From Pseudomonas asgharzadehiana (GTDB taxonomy: Bacteria; Pseudomonadota; Gammaproteobacteria; Pseudomonadales; Pseudomonadaceae), in assembly GCF_019139815.1 (NCBI RefSeq), contig NZ_CP077079.1, positions 2,232,001-2,296,000 on the forward strand: DNA of 64,000 nt, written 5' to 3'. Made by a program: the position numbers and the translations under genes. Below the pieces are notes generated by a model. It did not search any database, was not told the DNA's origin, and saw nothing but the letters and a program-made list of their open reading frames with translations. Numbering within the stretch: position 1 is the first letter of the stretch; each line of letters starts with the position of its first letter. Positions 57,747-64,000 of the stretch are shown here, piece by piece.

Positions 57747-59665
57747 GTGCGCCAGGCATGGCGCGTTGCGCGTAAGCGCAACCAGCTTGGCTGTGGTGGC
57801 CATGCTGGTGACTTGGAGGTGAAAGTCCTCTACACACCCGGCAAGGGGAAGTGTTAGCCAGAGGCAAGGGTGTCGCGGGTGACTGCGAATCTGAAGGAAG
57901 CCCGAGGCAAAATGCTGGCCTGACGAACAGGAAGCGGATTAGGCGGCGTGGCGGGGTAAGACGGCGCATATCGTCAAAGCCCAATACTTGCACGGAACGC
58001 CACGACGTACATCCGACAGGCATAAGCAGGAAGGTCGCGCGAATTACCCTGGGAGATCTGCATGCTTGCCATTGTGCTACCGAGCGTCGAGAGGCGACGG
58101 GATGAGCATGCAGAAGTCAGCTGAAGCCGTAGTAATCGCCGAAACCTGGGCGATGAAGGGCCGAACAGGTTATGCCGCCAGTAGGCGTCAGAGTCTCGTC
58201 GAATGTCCGAAAAGCAGAAATCTCTCGACAAGAGGGCTGTAACCCCAAGTTCTGGACGGAATCCAGGGCTTGCGGCTGGCAGTGCGCAGGCATCGGCGGC
58301 GTCTGTGGCGTGGACGAACGCGGAGCCGGACACGCTGATGGAGCGGGTGCTTGCACCCGCCAACCTGCGGCGTGCGTATCAACGTGTGGTCAGTAATAAG
58401 GGCGGACCGGGTGCCGATGGCATGACGGTGGAGCAACTGGCGGACTACACGAATCAGTATTGGCCGATCCTCAAGGCTCGGTTGCTGGCCGGCGAATATC
58501 ACCCGCAAGGTGTGCGCGCCGTCGAAATCCCTAAACCCAAAGGTGGAACGCGGCAGTTGGGCATTCCCAACGTCGTGGATCGTCTGATCCAACAGGCCTT
58601 GCTGCAACAGCTCACGCCGATCTTCGATCCTCTGTTCTCGGACTACAGCTACGGCTTTCGTCCGGGCAGAAGCGCTCATCAAGCCATCGAAACAGCCCGC
58701 GCCCATGTGGCGGCGGGTCACCGCTGGTGTGTGGAACTCGATTTGGAGAAGTTCTTCGATCGGGTCAACCACGATGTATTGATGGCCTACGTCGAGCGTC
58801 AAATCAAAGACAAGCGGGTGCTCAGACTGATCCGTCGCTACCTTGAGGCTGGAGTCATGTCGGGTGGGATCGTCAGCCGACGGCAGGAGGGGACGCCGCA
58901 AGGCGGCCCGCTCTCGCCGTTGCTGTCGAACATCCTGCTCAACGAACTCGACCGAGAGTTGGAACGACGGGGCCATCGCTTCGTGCGTTATGCCGATGAT
59001 GCGAACATTTACGTGCGTAGTCGTCGTGCTGGCGAACGAGTGTTGGCCGGGGTCGAGCGCTTCCTGAATCAGCGTCTGAAACTGGCGCTGAATCGAGAGA
59101 AGAGCCGTGTGGCAAGGCCGTGGGTCTGCGATTACCTGGGTTATGGGATGAGCTGGCATAAACAGCCGAGGCTGAAAGTGTCGACGATGAGCCTAAATCG
59201 CCTGCGCGACCGGCTCAAAGAGCTGTTGCAAGGCGCACGGGGTTGCAAGATGAGTGCAATCATCGAGCGAATCAACCCGGTGTTGCGCGGTTGGTCAGGC
59301 TATTTCAAGTTCAGCCAGAGCAGGAAGCCACTTGAGGAGCTGGACGGCTGGGTACGACGCAGACTTCGATGCGTCCTGTGGCGCCAATGGAAGCAGCCCT
59401 CGACGAGGGCGCGCAACCTGATGCGTCTAGGGATCCAGGAAGGACGTGCTCATACATCAGCAGCCAATGGCCGAGGTCCTTGGTGGAACTCGGGAGCGTC
59501 GCATGTGAATCAGGCGCTACCGAAAAAAACTGTGGAATCAACTCGGACTGGTCTCGATACTGGATACGATAAACGGCTTATCCGCATAACCTGAACCGCC
59601 GTATACGGAACCGTACGTACGGTGGTGTGAGAGGACGGCGGATGTAAATCCGCCTCCTACTCGAT
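57747..59665 (+). mobile_element. Group IIC intron
   Basis: The 5' end GTGCGCC folds with GGCGCG as expected for a group II intron start, and a reverse-transcriptase/maturase gene lies inside. The 3' end holds domain V- and VI-like sequence (CCGTATACGG and CGTACGTACGG hairpins, then GGACGGCGG/CCGCC and CCTCCTACTCGAT at 59665). Insertion directly behind a rho-independent terminator is the hallmark of the IIC (bacterial C) class. About 450 bases of ribozyme domains I-III precede the protein gene. The exact 3' boundary is judged from the conserved end and may be off by a few bases. Confidence 0.85.
58203..59594 (+). CDS. ltrA: Group II intron reverse transcriptase/maturase
   Basis: The 463-residue protein has RT motifs in order: GGPGADGMTVEQL, RQLGIPNVVDRLIQQA, CVELDLEKFFDRVNHD (catalytic Asp180), GTPQGGPLSPLLSNILLNELD, and VRYADDANIY (YADD 263-266), followed by the maturase domain (INPVLRGWSGYFKFSQ, then WVRRRLRCVLWRQWK). 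It has no HNH endonuclease, as usual for IIC introns, which copy into single-stranded DNA at forks. It helps the intron splice and retrohome. The protein looks intact, so the element may be active. Confidence 0.95.
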   Translation: MSEKQKSLDKRAVTPSSGRNPGLAAGSAQASAASVAWTNAEPDTLMERVLAPANLRRAYQRVVSNKGGPGADGMTVEQLADYTNQYWPILKARLLAGEYHPQGVRAVEIPKPKGGTRQLGIPNVVDRLIQQALLQQLTPIFDPLFSDYSYGFRPGRSAHQAIETARAHVAAGHRWCVELDLEKFFDRVNHDVLMAYVERQIKDKRVLRLIRRYLEAGVMSGGIVSRRQEGTPQGGPLSPLLSNILLNELDRELERRGHRFVRYADDANIYVRSRRAGERVLAGVERFLNQRLKLALNREKSRVARPWVCDYLGYGMSWHKQPRLKVSTMSLNRLRDRLKELLQGARGCKMSAIIERINPVLRGWSGYFKFSQSRKPLEELDGWVRRRLRCVLWRQWKQPSTRARNLMRLGIQEGRAHTSAANGRGPWWNSGASHVNQALPKKTVESTRTGLDTGYDKRLIRIT

Positions 59666-59715
59666 GTTCGGCAGGTACGGCTGGCGGATAAACATGGAAT
59701 TCAGCTATCCCACGT

Positions 59716-59760
59716 ATGGGGTGCTAGGGGTCGAGTGTTCGAATCACTCCGTCCCGACCA
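59716..59760 (+). other. 3' half of tRNA-Pro(GGG): attachment-site scar
   Basis: The sequence runs from the anticodon loop (ATGGGGTG with GGG) through the T-arm (GAGTG TTCGAAT CACTC) to the acceptor end CGTCCCGACCA, matching tRNA-Pro(GGG). The 5' side of the anticodon stem is absent: the bases before it (CACGT) do not pair with GCTAG. A break at the anticodon loop is where tRNA-targeted integrases leave their duplicated att core. It is therefore an att site of another element, not a working tRNA. Confidence 0.75.
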
Positions 59761-59777
59761 TTTAATTCAATGACTTA

Positions 59778-59804
59778 GCCGAACTCTAATCAGTTCGGCT
59801 TTTT
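59778..59804 (+). terminator. Terminator behind the tRNA-Pro fragment
   Basis: GCCGAACT (59778-59785) and AGTTCGGC (59792-59799) pair around CTAATC and are followed by TTTTT. It probably came along with the tRNA-Pro end from its source. Confidence 0.85.
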
Positions 59805-59889
59805 CATATCTGAAAAATTACTCCCACATTTACTCCCACGGATATCGTGGATTTCGGTATGCCGTCTCAGATGGCGTTCGAGAGTCTGA

Positions 59890-60159
59890 AGATGCGAAGA
59901 CATTCATCAGTGGGTTGCCTATCTGGACATTCCGCAAGGCAAGCTTCGGGTTACGGCTGTAGGGAGCGCGGAGCTTTCTATTGCTGGTGAGGTGATCCGG
60001 ACAGTCGCTCAGACTCCGGTAGAGTCATCGGATAGCACATGCTTCCCACGGCGGAGGTTCTTTTCGATGGGGGCTATCAACTTCCTGGTGATGGACGCTC
60101 GGGCCGCGATCACACGCATTAACCTAATTGCTAGAGCTATGGATGCCGTCCTTACGTGA
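59890..60159 (+). other. Possible decayed coding fragment
   Basis: A frame of 89 codons between a TGA (59887-59889) and a TGA (60157-60159) reads like protein (HQWVAYLDIPQGKLRVTAVG, MGAINFLVMDARAAITRINL) but has no suitable start and no family I know. It may be the tail of a lost gene of the second element. Confidence 0.3.
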
Positions 60160-60710
60160 TTGAGGTTGATGCTGAGCCCGTCGGAAAGCTTGATGAACAC
60201 CAAGCCTGTAAATACAGTCAAGGTCGTTATATCCGAAAAACATTTTGACTTGGCTGTAGGAAGGTATTTTCAGGCGGAAAAAATTCAAATGTGTCCCCAG
60301 TTTTGCCCCAGTGCATCAGATTCGCGAGTGGCGATTTCCGACAGAGCCAGATGGATTCAGATGGCTTTCAGTAGTTCATAAGTGCGGGGGAGTGGCTCAC
60401 GCTGCCTACCTCTCAGTCGGGAATGACCAGCGGCGTTGGATGGGGGCTGTCCACAGTGCTGCGTATCTTTCAGTCCGACTCTGATTGACCTACGAAGAAT
60501 TGGATATTTATACAGCTGTTACGCAAACTCCGACGATTTGCACCAAAAATAGTCTCCGATCTTGTTTACCGGTCCCGTTAATCACGCTAACTTGCGGTGA
60601 CGCTGGCACAGTGCCGCTATCGGTCATCCCTGACTAGATCTCACTCGCGCGCACGGCTGCTCAGCTGGTGCCTACCCTTATTCAGGGCGGGATCATTGAT
60701 CGCGCGCAGC
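60160..60710. other. About 550 bases without a recognisable gene
   Basis: Several short frames occur on both strands, none with a ribosome site or family features. The composition is mixed and the region looks like decayed mobile DNA. It must hold the promoter of the Hachiman genes near its right end. Confidence 0.4.
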
Positions 60711-60733
60711 AACCGCAAGAGGATTCTGCGGTT
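60711..60733. promoter_or_regulatory. Inverted repeat before hamA
   Basis: AACCGCA (60711-60717) and TGCGGTT (60727-60733) are perfect complements with a nine-base spacer, 20 bases before the hamA start. It may be an operator or a hairpin in the leader. Confidence 0.35.
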
Positions 60734-60753
60734 TAGTGTTTGTAGGAAGTGTT

Positions 60754-61554
60754 ATGGATGGCGTGAGCTTCAAGCAGGTAGACCAGTATGCGCTGTGTTG
60801 TGTCGAGAATTTTTCTGATGAGCTTAAGCTCGCGCTGAGGGAAAACCTCACCCGTATCTGCCATGGTGCTGATCAGGCCAGCAAGGACAGGGCGATCTAC
60901 AAATACCCTGCGACGATTAAGCACTTCTGGAACGAACGCTATTCCAAGAAAACTTGGGAAACCCGGATTGGTATGCTGGGTGAGCTCCTGTCTCACGTCA
61001 TCATTCTGAAGCTCTTCCCCAACTTCGATGTGGTCTCCCCGTTCTTCAATATGGAAGAGAAGAGTATCCGGAAGGGCTTCGATCTCCTCCTATACGAGAC
61101 CTCAACCAACAACGTCTGGATCACCGAGGTCAAGTCGGGCGGCAGAGGGGCGGACAAGACTTCTTGCTCGGCCACAAGTGCGCAATTGCGTTTGGCTCGG
61201 GATGACCTCAAGAGGCGTTTGGCTGAGCCGGAGCTCAATCACTGGCTTAACGCGATCAATGCCGCGAAAAATGCGATCCACAACAAAGCTAATTACCGGG
61301 ACTCGGTTATTGAGATCTTGGAGATGGAAGGTGATTTGGCTGAAGAAGACGGAGCGAGTGCTTCGGACAACAATGTGTTTCTGGTCTCTGCCCTGTTCAG
61401 CGAAGTGTCCCAGGCTATCGCCGAAAATACCGTGTCAAATTTCACCACCAAGCTGGTAGCTGAAGCTGTGTTCAAAACGGTGTGGGTGCTGTCCCTCCAC
61501 AAAGGCACCATGGAAAAGCTGGAAGAGTTTTTGAGGCAGGAGGCGGAGCAGTAG
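60754..61554 (+). CDS. hamA: Hachiman defence protein HamA (DUF1837 nuclease)
   Basis: HamA is the effector nuclease of the Hachiman anti-phage system and works as a complex with the helicase HamB. The 266 residues match DUF1837: ETRIGMLGELLSHVIILKLF, and the nuclease core KGFDLLLYE...VWITEVKSGGRG with D110, E125 and K127 in PD-(D/E)xK spacing. The end (AVFKTVWVLSLHKGTMEKLEEF) is typical. The ATG at 60754 follows AGGAAGTGTT; a GTG six codons earlier is also possible. hamB starts one base after its stop, so the subunits are made together. Confidence 0.92.
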   Translation: MDGVSFKQVDQYALCCVENFSDELKLALRENLTRICHGADQASKDRAIYKYPATIKHFWNERYSKKTWETRIGMLGELLSHVIILKLFPNFDVVSPFFNMEEKSIRKGFDLLLYETSTNNVWITEVKSGGRGADKTSCSATSAQLRLARDDLKRRLAEPELNHWLNAINAAKNAIHNKANYRDSVIEILEMEGDLAEEDGASASDNNVFLVSALFSEVSQAIAENTVSNFTTKLVAEAVFKTVWVLSLHKGTMEKLEEFLRQEAEQ

Positions 61555-61555
61555 C

Positions 61556-64000
61556 ATGGAAGAGCTGACTATCAGAAAACTGGGCAACACCAAGTTCAAG
61601 GATCTGTATTTCCAACTCCTCAAGGGAGACGAACTGGGTAACACAGAGATTGTGAAACTTTTGGCGATCGCCGTGCTGCTCCTTAACCACAAAACCCTCG
61701 AAATTCGGCGTCTCGGCTACCGCATTATCCTGTTTTACGGTAACGCTTCGGGTCAGTACCAGGCGCTGTACGATGTAGCACTCAACAGTGGTCTGCACCC
61801 TGTCTCAGCAGTAATCAGCAGCTACTTTTCCGAGGATGATCACCGCAGCGAGTCGTTCATCCGAAACATCGTGGGCAGCTACATCGATACCTTCCGTGAT
61901 CAAGGCATCGTGCTGACTGAGCAACAGGATGCCCTGCGGACATTTGTTCAGTCGGAGTACCGTAAGTCGTCAGTCGTGGTTGCTCCGACCAGTTACGGTA
62001 AATCTGAGCTCATCATCCAATCGGTGAGGGAAAATCCAGGGCAGCGGATCCTGATCCTCGTGCCTTCTAAGGCTCTGCTGGCCCAGACGAAAAAACGGTT
62101 GATCTACGCGGACATTGAGGGGCTGGGCAAGGTGGTGACCCACCCCGAGATGTATTCAGTTGAACGGAAGAACAGGGCATTTGTCCTGACCCAGGAGCGG
62201 CTCAACAGGCTCTTGAACGAGAACGCCGGGCTGAGCTTCGATATGGTCTTCGTCGACGAGGCCCACAACCTGCTGCAGAGCGACCGCAGAAGTGAGTTAC
62301 TGGCTGCCATGCTGTGCATCCTGGGGGCTCGTAATCCGGAAACATCATTCAAGTTCCTAACTCCCTTCCTATGCGATGAACTCAATGTCCGTGTGCGCTT
62401 CTTGGACATGATCCCGAGCGGATTCAAGATCGACGAGTACATCAAGTCTGAGCGCTTCTACATTAAGGATTTTAGGGCAGGGAGGGGCCAGACGAAGCTC
62501 AAGCTCTACGATCATTTCCTGAATGACTGGATGGAATTCGATCGGAGGTATGCCAACTGCTTCGAGCTCATCAAAGGCGAAGCACTGTCCAAAAACATCG
62601 TTTACGGCAACAGGAAAAAAAGCATTGAGTCATTTGCGGTTGAACTGGCAGCCGTGCTGCCGCTCGTAGATTGTCCGCTGATCCAGACTGCCTGTGCCGA
62701 GCTAGAAGAGCTTTTTGACCGACGCTACAAACTGATCGGCTGCCTGCGCAAAGGGGTTATGTACCACCATGGTTCGATCCCTGACACCATCCGTCTTTAC
62801 TTGGAGAACCTGTTCAGCAGCTCCAAGCAGATGAGGTTTTTGGTCTGCAACTCCACGCTTCTGGAAGGGGTGAACCTGCCGATCGAACGACTCTTCGTCT
62901 TTGATTTTTTCAAAGGGAAGCAAAAGCTGACGCCATCTCAATTCAAGAACCTGGTCGGACGCGTTAACCGGTTCAGTGAGGTCTTCGCGCCTGGAGCTAA
63001 GGCTGCGTTGAGAAAGCTGGAGTCCAGCATCTACCTGTTGGGCGTAAATGGCTACACCCGCGACAATGCAGCGCTTGAGACTTTCTACGATAAATCCGTC
63101 AACGTTTCAAAGGTGGTCAAGGACACTGTCAGCAACGTTCTGCTTGAAGCCACCAAGATCATCGATGGGAAGGTGTCGGTTCTCTACGACGACGCCGTGG
63201 CTCGTCTTGAGAATCTGCATCCTGGCGTGGTTAAAGATCGAGAGTGTCGGTACGTTACCACTCAGGTGGGCAAGCTCCTAATCGCGAACAGTGTCAGTGA
63301 AATTGACGTGTTCTCAGAGGAGGAGGCTATTGAACGGAAGATCAGGCGAGGCATCGAGGCGAACGGCGTCATCAACACCGTTGACCGGCTGATGCTTGCG
63401 ATCTCCAAATCGTTCGTCGATCACTTCGACAACAGCCGAGAGTACAGCGACCTGGTGCGTCTCAAGCAAGAGCCTGCCCGGAATTTCTACGCCATGATCC
63501 TGGATTGGAAGCTGAAGAAACTCAGCGTCAAGCAGACGATCCGACAGACGCTCGCGTACTGGAAAAAGCTGGTCGAGACTAGCCATAGCGATCACGTGTT
63601 CGTGGGTAAATGGGGTGATACCAAATATCGCGACAGCAAGTACGAGAACTGGGTAAGGATCTCCCAGAAGGATGACGGCGAGCGTATCAACCTGGCAATC
63701 GTCCGTCTCAAGGACGAGGACGATTTCTTCGACAACAAGATCTTCAAGTTCGTCGAGGTGCTGAATGGGGTAGGCGCCCTGGATCCAGGGTTCTACAAAC
63801 TCATCAAATACGGCACTGCGGATGACACCAAGATCAAGCTCATCCGCGATGGCTACAGCCATGGCCTGGCGGATCTGATGCTCGAACGGTATCCCGAAAC
63901 TGTGCGTGCGACGCTCGGCGGCGAGATCGAAGTGAGCCCTCGCCTAGTCAACATGATGATCACCAACGAGGAAAGCGATCTGCTGATTTTTGAAGCCAAG
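61556..64000 (+). CDS. hamB: Hachiman defence helicase HamB (3' end outside the window)
   Basis: The frame starts with ATG at 61556, one base after hamA, and stays open to the right edge, giving at least 815 residues. It is a superfamily 2 helicase: motif I VVAPTSYGKSE with K149, motif Ia LILVPSKALLAQ, motif II VFVDEAHN (234-237), STLLEGVNLP, and motif VI FKNLVGRVNRF (464-473). HamB binds damaged or invading DNA and, on ATP hydrolysis, frees HamA to degrade DNA, stopping the infection by killing or halting the cell. The sequence shows no frameshift. The helicase core occupies the first 480 residues; the rest is the family's helical C-terminal part. Confidence 0.92.
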   Translation, partial: MEELTIRKLGNTKFKDLYFQLLKGDELGNTEIVKLLAIAVLLLNHKTLEIRRLGYRIILFYGNASGQYQALYDVALNSGLHPVSAVISSYFSEDDHRSESFIRNIVGSYIDTFRDQGIVLTEQQDALRTFVQSEYRKSSVVVAPTSYGKSELIIQSVRENPGQRILILVPSKALLAQTKKRLIYADIEGLGKVVTHPEMYSVERKNRAFVLTQERLNRLLNENAGLSFDMVFVDEAHNLLQSDRRSELLAAMLCILGARNPETSFKFLTPFLCDELNVRVRFLDMIPSGFKIDEYIKSERFYIKDFRAGRGQTKLKLYDHFLNDWMEFDRRYANCFELIKGEALSKNIVYGNRKKSIESFAVELAAVLPLVDCPLIQTACAELEELFDRRYKLIGCLRKGVMYHHGSIPDTIRLYLENLFSSSKQMRFLVCNSTLLEGVNLPIERLFVFDFFKGKQKLTPSQFKNLVGRVNRFSEVFAPGAKAALRKLESSIYLLGVNGYTRDNAALETFYDKSVNVSKVVKDTVSNVLLEATKIIDGKVSVLYDDAVARLENLHPGVVKDRECRYVTTQVGKLLIANSVSEIDVFSEEEAIERKIRRGIEANGVINTVDRLMLAISKSFVDHFDNSREYSDLVRLKQEPARNFYAMILDWKLKKLSVKQTIRQTLAYWKKLVETSHSDHVFVGKWGDTKYRDSKYENWVRISQKDDGERINLAIVRLKDEDDFFDNKIFKFVEVLNGVGALDPGFYKLIKYGTADDTKIKLIRDGYSHGLADLMLERYPETVRATLGGEIEVSPRLVNMMITNEESDLLIFEAK

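Noticed and set aside
59716..59760. A functional tRNA-Pro gene
   Set aside because: Only the 3' half is present; the 5' acceptor strand, D-arm and half of the anticodon stem are missing.
60009..60221. 70-codon minus-strand frame in the decayed zone
   Set aside because: No convincing start; it mirrors the protein-like plus-strand fragment. Neither can be proven.

Overview
The window is a chromosomal segment of a Pseudomonas, most likely of the P. fluorescens group. This rests on the gacA-uvrC-pgsA-tRNA-Gly(GCC) block, fluorescens-type REP palindromes (GAGGGAGCTTGCTCCCTC type), the high-GC coding style, and many genus-typical families (DUF1615, DUF4349, DUF1652, RcnB, EvgS-like kinases). Everything here was read by eye from the sequence; no database search was run.

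Layout. 1-2.6 kb: end of a Nu-class glutathione transferase gene, a PhzF-family gene, and an E. coli-type (zinc-cysteine) hemB. 2.8-9.1 kb: an AT-rich-tipped Rhs polymorphic toxin locus on the minus strand, with an intact rhs gene, its likely immunity gene, a broken displaced toxin tip and a second immunity-like gene. 9.4-17.8 kb: two lipoproteins, a thioesterase, a CoA-transferase/thiolase operon with a divergent LysR gene (the dhcR-dhcAB-atoB arrangement of carnitine and ketone catabolism), a sirtuin and a CBS protein. 17.9-28.6 kb: topB, an MHS transporter plus GMC oxidoreductase with divergent LysR, a gamma-glutamylpolyamine-synthetase-like enzyme with its PuuR-like regulator, and a WG-repeat protein. 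28.9-39.1 kb: an orphan terpene synthase, RcnB, an MFS transporter, a PAS-LuxR regulator, then a three-gene set (amino-acid monooxygenase, nitrilase-type amidase, unknown duplicated membrane protein), an FKBP isomerase and a GNAT enzyme. 39.6-43.4 kb: mgtA-mgtC with a structured leader. 43.6-48.4 kb: an EvgA/EvgS-like phosphorelay plus a degenerate receiver. 48.5-50.1 kb: a DAHP synthase gene preceded by two aromatic-rich leader peptides and an attenuator. 50.2-55.4 kb: a nitrilase-family gene, a GNAT gene, two phage-type regulators, then gacA-uvrC-pgsA-tRNA-Gly.

55.4-64 kb is a mobile island integrated at the 3' end of tRNA-Gly(GCC). It carries a tyrosine integrase with an extra C-terminal module, a group IIC intron sitting just behind a terminator, a stranded 3' half of a tRNA-Pro(GGG) (an attachment-site scar of another element), about 1 kb of decayed DNA, and a Hachiman anti-phage system (hamA and the start of hamB, which runs off the right edge). 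The right end of the island is outside the window.

The most notable items are the Hachiman island with nested mobile scars, the displaced Rhs tip with a nonsense-interrupted immunity-like frame, the tandem leader peptides of the DAHP synthase gene, the monooxygenase-amidase-membrane protein cluster, and the terpene synthase without a neighbouring methyltransferase.
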